Source of the DNA: JBAXEO01 sp963789515
GTDB lineage: Bacteria; Actinomycetota; Coriobacteriia; Anaerosomatales; JAAXUF01
Reading direction: 5' to 3'
NCBI GenBank assembly: GCA_963789515.1
Contig: CAWBKW010000003.1
Coordinates: 1 to 64,000, forward strand
Length of the DNA stretch: 64,000 nt
How positions within the stretch are numbered: the stretch's first letter is position 1; the number at the start of each line of letters is the position of its first letter. The position numbers and the translations under genes are program-made. Below the pieces are notes generated by a model, which did no database searches, was not told where the DNA came from, and saw only the letters and a list, made by a program, of their open reading frames with translations. Below are positions 51,765 to 60,188 of this stretch, in pieces.

Positions 51765-52127
51765 ATGCACAGTAGGCACGCATTCACGCTCAGAGCCCTG
51801 GCGCTGCTGCTGATGGCAGCAGCGCTCTTGGCGTCGAGCGGGTGCGCTCGTCCGTCACGAGTGCAGGAGTTCGCCGGCGAGCCGCGGGCAGGCGAGCCGA
51901 CGAGCTCGGCGTCTGCGTCGGGGACTCCGCAGAGTGCCGGTGTGGCCGCGGACGCCGCGGGCGAGGGCTCCGGCGCCTCGGATTCCGATGGTTCATCGCC
52001 CTCGAAGTTGAGCACCAAGGACGCGAGCGCACTCGACGCCGAGCTCTCGGCGATCCAGTCCGAACTCGACCGGCTCGCCCTGCCGGGCGACGGCGACTTC
52101 GACAGCATCGGATCGGGCCTCCAGTAG
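51765..52127 (+). CDS. Small lipoprotein
   Basis: Intact 120-residue protein with a lipoprotein signal (ALALLLMAAALLASSGC, lipidation Cys27). A low-complexity Ser/Ala/Gly/Glu linker (residues 35-80) is followed by a short helical end (SALDAELSAIQSELDRLAL). It begins 15 bases after the previous stop, so it is probably in the same operon as the secreted coiled-coil protein. No family recognised. Confidence 0.7.
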   Translation: MHSRHAFTLRALALLLMAAALLASSGCARPSRVQEFAGEPRAGEPTSSASASGTPQSAGVAADAAGEGSGASDSDGSSPSKLSTKDASALDAELSAIQSELDRLALPGDGDFDSIGSGLQ

Positions 52128-52182
52128 TACCCTGAGGCGGGTAGCGCCACGACGCGCCCTGCCCCGATCGCCGAGGAGTCCG

Positions 52183-52768
52183 ATGCACTTCTGGTACCTG
52201 CCTACCGTCGACTACCCCTTGTGGCCGTGCGTGGGCCTCGTGCTTCTGGTCTTGATCCCGGTCACCATCTGGCACGAGCGGGCGTGGAGGCGAACCCTCG
52301 CCGAGTACGGACGGGCGCGCTCGGCGGCGGGCGCTGCCGACCCTTGGCCGCCGGAGGGTATGGGTGCGCTCCTGGGAGTGCAGCCGTGGCTGCTGCTGAC
52401 CGCCGCGACGCTTCTCGCGGTGATGACCGGACTCGGGCTTGCCGCGCTGCTGATGTGGCCGCGCAAGGTGCCGTTCTTCGACGCGCCGCTGAACTACTTC
52501 GACCGCCCGTACGTGGCGGCCACCGTGGTCGCGGGGATGGCCGCGGTCGTGGGCGCGATTGCCGTCGCTGTCGACCTCGATGCGCTCGCCGTGGGCGGGC
52601 GTCGCCCGCGCCCTCAGACGCTCCACTCACGCAGCCCCCGACAAACGCGCCAAGCTGATGAACAGCGCGCTCCAAGCCGATCCGGGCGTTGAGCGGGCGC
52701 GGCAGCGTTCGGAGGTATCGGTCGACTCGCAGAGTGCCCTGCGGAGCGCAGAGGCGCCCTCGCCTTAG
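52183..52768 (+). CDS. Hypothetical membrane protein, probably frameshifted
   Basis: Starts ATG 52183 behind GAGGAG. Three to four membrane segments are visible: YPLWPCVGLVLLVLIPVTIW, WLLLTAATLLAVMTGLGLAA, and VAATVVAGMAAVVGAIAVAV. A one-base shift near 52590 would lengthen the C-terminus to a stop at 52768 (ending SAEAPSP); without it the frame ends at 52692. A W-rich cytoplasmic loop (DPWPPEGMGALL) separates helices 1 and 2. Unknown family; third in line after 51192 and 51765 and convergent with the ABC operon. Confidence 0.6.
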
Positions 52769-53499
52769 TGGTCGGCCACCACATCGCTCGTGACGACATC
52801 CTGCACCAGCACGCCGTCGGTTATCTCGAGGATGCGGTCCGTCCTCTCGGCGATGGAGCGGTCGTGGGTGACGATCAGGAACGCGGTGTGCGTCTCCTTG
52901 TTGATCTCGCGGAAGAGGTCGTAGACCAGGTTGGTGTTGACGGTGTCGAGGTTGCCGGTGGGCTCGTCGGCGAGCACGATCGACGGCTTGTTCATGAGCG
53001 CACGTGCGATGGCGACGCGCTGCTTCTGACCGCCGGACAGCGAGTTCGCGTTCTTCTTGCCCATCGACTCGATGCCGAGCAGCGACAGTGTCTCCTCGGC
53101 GCGGGCCTGAATCTCTTCGGCGCTCATCTTGCCGCCGATCAGCGCCGGCATCGCGACGTTCTCGTAGACGCTGAACTCGGGCAGCAGGTAGTGGAACTGG
53201 AAGACGAAACCGATGAGCTCGGCGCGCAGCGAGGCGCGTTCGAGCTTTGAGATCTTGGTGGTGTCGGTGCCGTGGTAGATCGCCGAGCCACCCGTGGGTG
53301 TGTCAAGCAGGCCGAGCAGGTTCAGCAGCGTGGACTTGCCGCTGCCGGACTGTCCGATTATCGCTGCGAACTCGCCCTCACAGAACGTGAACGACATGTC
53401 CTTGAGCGCGTGGGTCGCCGCATCGCCTTCGCCGTAGATCTTGTCGAGGTTGCTTGCCACGAGCAGCGTGCCGAAGTCGCATGTGGGAGCGTCAGCCAT
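52765..53499 (-). CDS. LolD-like ABC transporter ATPase
   Basis: Intact 244-residue ATPase: Walker A GQSGSGKST, Q-loop FVFQFHYLLPEF, signature LSGGQKQRVAIARAL, Walker B IVLADEPTGNLD, H-loop IVTHDRSIAE. The SxxQFHxLLPEF Q-loop is typical of the LolD/MacB group. ATG 53499 overlaps the permease stop by eight bases, so it is the last gene of the minus-strand operon that starts with the B12-binding protein. Confidence 0.93.
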   Translation of the reverse strand: MADAPTCDFGTLLVASNLDKIYGEGDAATHALKDMSFTFCEGEFAAIIGQSGSGKSTLLNLLGLLDTPTGGSAIYHGTDTTKISKLERASLRAELIGFVFQFHYLLPEFSVYENVAMPALIGGKMSAEEIQARAEETLSLLGIESMGKKNANSLSGGQKQRVAIARALMNKPSIVLADEPTGNLDTVNTNLVYDLFREINKETHTAFLIVTHDRSIAERTDRILEITDGVLVQDVVTSDVVADH

Positions 53500-54641
53500 T
53501 CTGAATCACCTCGATCGGGTCGAGCTTGGAGGTGCGCCTGATCGGGACGATCGACGAGAGCATCGCCACGCCCACTCCGATCATCCACGAGATGCCCACG
53601 AACGTCGGGTCCATCATGATCGAGAACGGCGCGGGAGAGAGACGGAACAACGCGAGGATCCCGAAGGAGAACACGATGCCGAGCGTGGACCCGGCGACGC
53701 CCAGGACCGCTGCCTGCCACAGGAAGATCCGTCCGGCGGGCCGGTCGGCCAGCCCCATCGCCTTGAGGATGCCGATCTGCCGCGTCTTCTGCACCGCAGC
53801 TATCGCGAGCGTCGAGGCGATGCCGAGCGCCACGGCGATCAGGACGAACCCCTGGATCATGTAGCGACGATGCCGACTGGGCGGTGAGCCCGGCAAGCAG
53901 ACTCGCGTTCTGGCCCTGCCACTCCACCACCGAGACGCCGGGCAGCTGCGAGCTCCAGGCCGAGGCGACCGCCTTGGAGTCGTAGGGCTCGTTGAGCTGC
54001 ACGTCGATGGCCTGGAACTCGTCGTTCGCCCAGCCCAGAACGGTCTGCGGCACCTTGCCCGAGACGAACGCCTGACGCGCGTTGAACTGGCTCGAGCCGA
54101 GGTCGAAGATCCCCGTGACCGTGAAGGTGCCGCTCTGCCCGCCTTGGAGCGAAAGCGCAACCGAATCGCCGGGCGAGATGTTGTACTTCTCGGCGAACTC
54201 CTTACCGATCATGATCTCGCCGTTGCCGAGCGACGCCTTGCCCTCGATCGTCTTGTCACTGAGCTTGTAGATTCCGTCGAGGTCCTTGAGGTTGCCGCCG
54301 ATCAGCCCGAGCGTCGAACTGTCGGTGCCGTTGCTGAACAGTGCCGGCACGCTTCGGACGGGGGCGACGCTGCCCGGCTTGACCCGCGGGTCGTTGTAGA
54401 TGAGGTCCTTCATCTTGGGTGTGAACCGCACCGGGTCGCTTTCCTTGATCGCCTGGATGGTGACCTGGGGAGAGGACCCGATCGTGGTTTCGAGCAGGTT
54501 GTCCTGCAGGCTGAAGATGATCGAGCCCACGAAGATCTGCGTCGCGATGCCGACCGCGATGCCACACGCGATGAGCGTGGACTGACCGGGGCTCGAGGTG
54601 AGGAAGCGCCATGCGATGCGCAGCGAGAGCACGCGCGTCAC
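53492..54641 (-). CDS. LolC/E-FtsX-type ABC permease, one frameshift
   Basis: About 382 residues: an N-terminal helix (LIACGIAVGIATQIFVGSII), a MacB_PCD-like extracytoplasmic domain with many beta strands (about residues 45-235) and three C-terminal helices with AVQKTRQIGILKAMGLADR, ending IRRTSKLDPIEVIQNG. One extra base near 53868. GTG 54641 overlaps the stop of the upstream cobalamin-binding gene (GTGA). It partners with the ATPase at 52765. In a monoderm-type envelope this is likely a lipid or peptide mover rather than a lipoprotein sorter. Confidence 0.88.
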
Positions 54642-55297
54642 CCATCCGTTCCCGAGCCGGGGAGCCCCAGCTCGGCCGGGTCGAGGAGGTCCTCGGCGGG
54701 CCAGTTCCGGTCCCTGGAGAAGGCCGGCCCGCCGACGACGATGCGAACGCCCGGCAGCGAATAGCGCAGCGAGTCGATGAAGCTGCGGAGCTCGACGCGC
54801 TCGAACACGGTCGCGACGGACAGCGCGATGAGCTCGGGGCGCGTCTCGTGCGCAGCGGCGACGATGTCGAGCAGCGGCGTATCAGCGCCGAGATTGGTGA
54901 CGTTCCAGCCGGCGAGTTCGAAGCGGTCGGACAGCATCCGCAGGCCGATCTCGTGGCGCTCCCGTGGCGGGCAGGCGAGGAGGACGGTCCTGCCGGTGGC
55001 CGGTACTTCGGCCGCCATCCTGAGTACGGTCGGGTAGAGAGCCTCGATGATCGTGAGCACAACGTGGGAGGCCAGGTGCTCCTCCCAGACGCTTTCCTCG
55101 CCATGCGACCACGACGAGCCGATTCGCGCGAGATACGGGCCGAGGACGAGCGTGTAGAGGTACGGCACGGTGATCCGGTCTGAGGCAACGGCGTCCAAGG
55201 CGAGAGCCACCGCGCCGGCCCGGTCACGCCCGTCGATCAGCTCCTGCAGTTCGCTGAGCAATCCGGCAGCGACATCTTCGCGATTCGAGGTGTCCAC
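54638..55297 (-). CDS. Stand-alone CarH/AerR-like B12-binding photoreceptor domain
   Basis: Intact 219-residue cytoplasmic protein. A four-helix cap domain (about residues 1-95) contains W63 and E73-H74, the W-x9-EH signature of CarH-type adenosylcobalamin photoreceptors. The Rossmann domain carries E113-R-H115-E-I-G118, the D/E-x-H-x-x-G cobalamin-ligand motif, and VGGPAFS near the end. There is no MerR DNA-binding domain, so it resembles AerR-type short forms that act through partners. GTG 55297 follows AGGAAGGAG; ATG 55318 is an alternative. It is the first gene of a coupled operon with the ABC permease and ATPase, implying light- or B12-dependent control of that transporter. Confidence 0.85.
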   Translation of the reverse strand: MDTSNREDVAAGLLSELQELIDGRDRAGAVALALDAVASDRITVPYLYTLVLGPYLARIGSSWSHGEESVWEEHLASHVVLTIIEALYPTVLRMAAEVPATGRTVLLACPPRERHEIGLRMLSDRFELAGWNVTNLGADTPLLDIVAAAHETRPELIALSVATVFERVELRSFIDSLRYSLPGVRIVVGGPAFSRDRNWPAEDLLDPAELGLPGSGTDG

Positions 55298-55419
55298 GAG
55301 GCTCCTTCCTGTCTGCATGCATCGTACCCGAAGCAGCACTTCGGGAGCGGTGACTGGACGGACGTGTGGCGCTTTGGTGGCGCCGGGCAGTCCCTCCGCT
55401 GAGGGTGGGACTGCCGCGC

Positions 55420-55448
55420 TAGACAACCATCGGTGCGGCAGGTAGAAT
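55420..55448 (+). promoter_or_regulatory. tRNA-Asp promoter
   Basis: TAGACA (55420-55425) and TAGAAT (55443-55448) with an exact 17-bp spacer, 35 bases before tRNA-Asp. Confidence 0.75.
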
Positions 55449-55482
55449 CCCGTTCGCTGTCCGCTTCGGCGGATACCCATTC

Positions 55483-55559
55483 GGGGGTGTAGCTCAGCTG
55501 GTTAGAGCGCTGGCCTGTCAAGCCAGAGGTCGCGGGTTCGAGCCCCGTCACTCCCGCCA
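55483..55559 (+). tRNA. tRNA-Asp (GUC), CCA encoded
   Basis: Acceptor GGGGGTG/CACTCCC (one G-T pair); anticodon loop CTGTCAA gives GTC; T-arm GCGGGTTCGAGCCCCG; encoded CCA at 55557-55559. Its 3' end is duplicated at 58765. Confidence 0.97.
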
Positions 55560-55607
55560 CGAATAACTCGCAGGTCAGCCTTGGTTTCCTCGGCTGGCCT
55601 GTTCTGC
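55542..55607 (+). repeat. att-like direct repeat, copy 1 (tRNA-Asp 3' end plus terminator)
   Basis: 66 bases covering the last 18 bases of tRNA-Asp and the hairpin behind it. The second copy at 58765-58830 differs at one base (A/G). The 3.2 kb between the copies carries two accessory genes. The gap 55608-55880 shows nothing else I can identify. Confidence 0.85.
55571..55601 (+). terminator. tRNA-Asp terminator
   Basis: CAGGTCAGCC pairs with GGCTGGCCTG (one G-T pair), loop 11, followed by TTCTGCGTTT. The same hairpin is repeated at 58794-58824. Confidence 0.75.
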
Positions 55608-55880
55608 GTTTCAGGGTCGGATTCAGCCCCGTTGTGCAGTGTTTGTGCAGTTGAGCGGATCCGAGTCGTCTTCCGCAACGACGAAAGGGGGCTCTTTGGG
55701 AGGCAGGCGGTGGATTCCGGAGACGGCTCACTACGAAGACGCTCTCCGAGCTGTCGGGACGCCATCGCACCGCGCTCGATGATGGGCGCCCAAGGGGTGC
55801 CCCAACGTACAGCGCGTTCCTCTGTACAATCGTCCGAAGGGCGAGGACCCTCCAGCGCAGCACACGAGATGAGGCAACCG

Positions 55881-58171
55881 ATGAGATCTAGGAGATCTGT
55901 GCTGTGGGCTTGTCTCGCCATCGCGGCGGCGCTCGTCGTGGCGCCGTCGGCAGCAGTTGGCGCCCCTCTGACGTGGAGTCGCCAACACCCCCTGCTCCCG
56001 GCGAACTCGCTGACCTCGGTTCGCTTCGTCAACTCGACGACGGGTTGGGCAGCGGGTCAGGTCGGGACGGTTCTGAAGACCGCCGACGGCGGCGCATCGT
56101 GGAAGGTCCAGCCAACCGGCTCCATCGACTGGTGGAAGTCCGTTGACTTCATCGACACCAACAGTGGCTGGGTCGTCGGGATGTGGGGCGCGATCGCGTA
56201 AGACGACGAACGGCGGATCGACTTGGACGCCTCAGTCCTTCGGCCCCGCGTACGTCAACTCGAACTTCAATGCCGTCGACTTCGTTGATTCGGCCTACGG
56301 GTGGGCCGTAGGAGAAGGCGGGACGCTCCTGAGAACGGTTGACGGCGGAGGGACGTGGGCCGCCCAGGCGTCGGGCACCTACAGCCCGCTGAACGCTGTG
56401 CACTTCCTCGATCGGAACACCGGTTGGGTCGTTGGTGGATCTGATGGAGGCCAGGCAATCATCCTCAAGACGTCCAACGGGGGCGCCACATGGACGCGGC
56501 AAGGCTCGACTTCTTTCGGCTCGCACCTCAACGACGTGGATTTCAAAGACAAGGACAATGGGTGGGTGGTCGGGTTCTGGGGGAACGTCCTCAGCACCAC
56601 CGACGGCGGCACGACATGGACTGAACGGTATCCGGGGATGGGAGTGCTCTCCGCCGTGTCGTTCTCCGATCTCACGCACGGCGTCGTGGTCGGAGCGGAT
56701 GGTGCCGGGGGCACGACTGTTGATGGCGGACTGACGTGGACGAGATGCTGGCCCGGAACGTCAACGAATCTGACGGCCGTGAGTTACTCAGGCAGCGCGA
56801 TTCATGCTGTCGGAGACTTGGGCGTGATGCCATTGAGCACGGACCGTGGCGTGACGTGGAGCGAGCCGTCGGCAGGGCAGACAGATTCTCTTCACTCTGT
56901 TGAATCGCTCGGACGCGACCGCGCTTGGGCTGTCGGCGAGAACGGGACGATTCGTGCGACTTCGGATGGCGGCAAGACCTGGCCGCGCCAGGCTTCCGGC
57001 ACGAGCGCCCTCCTGTGGTCCGTGGACTTCGTCGACGCACAGAACGGCTGGGCAGTCGGGGATGCGACCATCCTGCACACTCGTGACGGGGGAGGCAGCT
57101 GGACGCCGCAATCGCCAGGTGCTGTGCCGGGTCCGATGTTCCGGGCTGTGCAATTCCTCGACACCAACAACGGCCGGGCTGTCGGCACCCAGGGAGTGTT
57201 CGCGTCAACTTCCGACGGTGGGACGACGTGGGACTCCTTTGTCATCGACCCCGCCGGCGACTATTTCGGTCTGTTCTTCGTCGACGAGGACACCGGATGG
57301 GCGGTGGGTCAAGGCGGGATTGTCGCCAAGACCGGCGACGGGGGAGCGACTTGGACCAGACAATCGGTCGGTATGGATACTCTGACCTCGGTGTACTTCA
57401 TCAATCGTGATCGCGGATGGGTCTCCGGGTCCGGAGGTGTCGCGACCACCACGAACGGGGGGACGACTTGGCAGCTGTGCCCCGCAACCCTCAATGGCGG
57501 CGGCGGCCTGGGTTCTGGATGGTATATGTCGCTGCACTTCACGGATACCGTCAGCGGCTGGGCGGTTGGGCAAGGCGGATCGTTGTATCGAAAGGGGAAC
57601 GCTGGTCAGAAGCTGGGCCTCGTCACCCGTGATCACGTACGCCAACCTCCTCTCTGTCCACTTCAGCGACGCCAACACGGGCTGGGCAGTCGGCACCGGC
57701 GGCACGATTCTGAAGGCCTACGCGGATCCGGTGGTCCCCGTCTACCGCTTCCGCAACCTCAAGAACGGCTTCTACCTGTGGTCTGCCGACGAGAACGAGA
57801 AGAACAACATCGTCAGGACACTCCAAGGCACCTGGCTATTGGAAGGCCCGGCCTACAAGATCAACACCGCCAACCCGCTGAACTCCTCGCCGCTCTGGCG
57901 CTTCGTCAACATCCGGGGCGGCTACTACCTCTACACCGCCAACCCCGCCGAGAAGGCCTCCATCATCGCCAACCTCGGGTCGACCTGGCGCTACGAGGGA
58001 CCCGCCTACAACGTGTCCACAAACACCTCGGGCTCACCGGTGTGGAGGTTCCGCAACAAGCAGAACGGCACCTACCTCTACTCGGCTGACCTCAACGAGA
58101 AGAACAGCATCGTCGCCAAGCTGTCTGCCACCTGGCAGGTGGAGGGGCCTGCGTACTACCTGGCGCCGTAG
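55881..58171 (+). CDS. Secreted YCF48/BNR-repeat beta-propeller protein with DUF5648-like triplet, frameshifted
   Basis: About 762 residues after removing two bases (near 56197 and 57615). A signal peptide (VLWACLAIAAALVVAPSAAVGA) leads into about a dozen YCF48/BNR-type repeats, each with a (G/N)WAVG-type strand and a T(S/T)DGGxTW turn, as in the Photosystem-II-assembly-factor/sialidase-like propeller fold. The last 145 residues hold three WRFRN...(L/Y)YSAD..EK...EGPAY repeats, the Trp-rich form shared with the YDG protein. ATG 55881 has TGAGG upstream; ATG 55869 is in frame. It lies between the tRNA-Asp repeats. Likely an extracellular ligand-binding propeller; no catalytic residues identified. 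Confidence 0.85.
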
Positions 58172-58259
58172 GAACCGAGGCACACAAGCCGGGCCCGTCG
58201 GGTGCAACCGCATCAGTTCATGCGTAAGGCAGGTGACGTTCGGCCCTAAGGGGGATGCT

Positions 58260-58712
58260 TTGGACACCGAGGAGTACCGCCAGTCGATCATCGATGAGGA
58301 GCACCTGCGGTTGCTTCCCATCTTCTACTGGGTGCAAGGGGGGCTCATGGCCCTCTACTCGCCGTTTGCCCTCATCTATGTCGCGCTCGGGGTCAGCTTC
58401 ATGCTGATACCTGCGTCGGATTCATCGGGCATGCCGCCGGCCTTCGGTTGGCTGTTCGCCGGAATAGGCGGCTTCGCGTTCATGATGATTGCGACGATCG
58501 CGACACTGACGATTCTGACTGGATTCTGGATCCGCAAGCGGAAGCATCGGATCGCATGTCTGGTGATCGCCGCGATCTCGTGTCTGGCGATTCCGTACGG
58601 GACGATGATCGGGGTGTTCACGTTCCTCGTGCTTCTGCGCCCGTCGGTCGCGGTGCTCTTCGGCTCGCCTTCGGCGGCGGTGGTTTCGGAGCAGGCGATC
58701 CACGACGTCTAG
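58260..58712 (+). CDS. Small membrane protein
   Basis: Intact 150-residue protein starting at TTG 58260 with AAGGGGG upstream (MDTEEYRQS...). Three hydrophobic segments: LIYVALGVSFMLIP, FAGIGGFAFMMIATIATLTIL, and ACLVIAAISCLAIPYGTMIG, with a final LLRPSVAVLF near the end. An acidic N-terminus (EEYRQSIIDEEHLRL) faces the cytoplasm. No family recognised. It is the second gene inside the tRNA-Asp repeat-bounded segment and its stop is 53 bases before repeat copy 2. Confidence 0.7.
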   Translation: MDTEEYRQSIIDEEHLRLLPIFYWVQGGLMALYSPFALIYVALGVSFMLIPASDSSGMPPAFGWLFAGIGGFAFMMIATIATLTILTGFWIRKRKHRIACLVIAAISCLAIPYGTMIGVFTFLVLLRPSVAVLFGSPSAAVVSEQAIHDV

Positions 58713-58764
58713 ACCGGTCGGCACGCAGCCGAATGTGATCTCTCGGGACTGAGGTCCCGGTTCT

Positions 58765-58830
58765 GCCCCGTCACTCCCGCCACGAATAGCTCGCAGGTCA
58801 GCCTTGGTTTCCTCGGCTGGCCTGTTCTGC
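58765..58830 (+). repeat. att-like direct repeat, copy 2
   Basis: Second copy of the 66-bp tRNA-Asp 3' end plus terminator, one mismatch to copy 1. Weaker similarity continues upstream through a degenerate T-arm (GAGGTCCCGGTTCT, 58751-58764), as in a partial tRNA left at an integration end. Same strand as copy 1. Confidence 0.85.
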
Positions 58831-59038
58831 TTCTGGGGGGGCGGCGCCACCACGTTAGAAGACCCACAGGGAAGCTGGCGCGGGGTTTGCACCACTCCCC
58901 GTGTCCACCTAGATCAAGACTGTGTCGGCATGGCGTACGTGCGCTTGTCCGGACCCCGGAGGTTCGGGGCACGCGCGGCCGATTGAGCGCGGCGCCGGGA
59001 ACCGTGGCGCAGTGCATATTCCACACGGAGGTCGTAGA

Positions 59039-59938
59039 TTGCGCGTGCGAACGCGAGTGTCATCTCGTGCCGATCGCCCGAACGCCGCGGATGGCGTGAC
59101 GGGTCGCTCGGCGTTCTCGCGGGGTGTTGACCGAAGCGGCTCGCCCCGGTATCGCAGCAGGGGCGGGGTGCGCTCAGGCCAGGCGTCGCGCAACGCCGCG
59201 ATGGCGCTCATGGTGCTTCCACTGGCCGGTCTGGTTGCGCTGGCCGTTCTCGGGCTCGGCTCAGCCGTCGGTCTCGCGAATCCGCTCTCTCAGAAGTCGG
59301 CCCGCGCAGTTGTCGGCGTGCCCGCCCAGGCTGCTGGCCTGGCGGGTGTGATAGCGCCGCTCGGCGAGCTTCGCAGTGCGCGTCTGATCGTCGCGAGCTC
59401 TCAGGGCTCGACCGAACCGAGCGCGGCTGCGAGCGACCTCGCCGAGGGGGCTTCGGCCATCGAGGCGGCGCCCGCGGTTGCGCAGTCGATCGCCCCAAAG
59501 CCGTCACCGGTGATCAACCCTCTGGTCAAGCCGGCGGTGAGTGTGGCGGCGGTCGCCGCCGCCGCAGGTCCTGTGGGCCTGAGGACTCGCGGGACGATCA
59601 CCATTGAGACGTTCGGGTACAGCTTCGGTCCCGCGCCCGGCGGTTGCGCCTTCGTGGCCGACGTCAGGAACATCGACGCCGGCAAGTTCGTCCAGACCGA
59701 GACGGGCCTCATGCCGTCAGTGCGGGAACGCGTGATGGCGACCGGTGCTGCCCAGAAGTGGCTTGCAGTCTTCCGGACCCAGTGGGCTCCCGCCCTCAAG
59801 GACGGCGACAAGGTCGCCATCGGGTGCGCCCGGGGGCACCATCGCTCGGTCACGCTGGGCGTGCTCTTCGCAGAGGACCTCCGCGCGCAGGGGTACACCG
59901 TCAACGTGGTGCACCGGGACATCCTCGAGACCTGGTAG
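59039..59938 (+). CDS. Membrane-anchored protein with RapZ C-terminal-like domain
   Basis: Intact 299-residue protein; TTG 59039 has GGAGG with seven bases spacing. An Arg-rich N-terminus (residues 1-53) precedes one membrane helix (about 55-80), an Ala/Val/Pro-rich linker (81-185) and a C-terminal domain. That domain matches the RapZ C-terminal fold: ITIETFGYSFGPAPG, FVADVRNIDAG, TGLMPSVRERVM, IGCARGHHRSVTLG and VNVVHRDIL. In RapZ the GC-x-GG-x-HRS region binds glucosamine-6-phosphate and RNA. The positive N-terminus predicts the domain faces outward, which would be new for this fold. No P-loop ATPase domain is present. Confidence 0.78.
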   Translation: MRVRTRVSSRADRPNAADGVTGRSAFSRGVDRSGSPRYRSRGGVRSGQASRNAAMALMVLPLAGLVALAVLGLGSAVGLANPLSQKSARAVVGVPAQAAGLAGVIAPLGELRSARLIVASSQGSTEPSAAASDLAEGASAIEAAPAVAQSIAPKPSPVINPLVKPAVSVAAVAAAAGPVGLRTRGTITIETFGYSFGPAPGGCAFVADVRNIDAGKFVQTETGLMPSVRERVMATGAAQKWLAVFRTQWAPALKDGDKVAIGCARGHHRSVTLGVLFAEDLRAQGYTVNVVHRDILETW

Positions 59939-60188
59939 TACTGGGGCTGCGAGCTCGTCACCTCATCCAAGCCAGCCGCAGAATCCCTGCTATCGCTGTG
60001 CCCGCTCGAGGCGTTCAGCCAGATTCAGTCGATAAGACAACTCTCAGAACGCTCTAATCAATACCCCGGGGTGGCGTGCCGATGATGAACGAGGCAGATA
60101 CGGTACCGGGTATACGCGGCCGCGGGATCGCAGACAGCGCCACGGCAGCGTCCAGGCCGGCGGAATCGTCTCGGTGAGGATGGATCTC

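Noticed and set aside
55560..58764. An integrase inside the tRNA-Asp-bounded segment
   Set aside because: Only the propeller protein and a small membrane protein are encoded; no tyrosine or serine recombinase motifs were found on either strand.
55581..58986. Short frames starting MVSSAGLFC behind both tRNA-Asp repeat copies
   Set aside because: They arise from the duplicated terminator hairpin itself and have no ribosome site.
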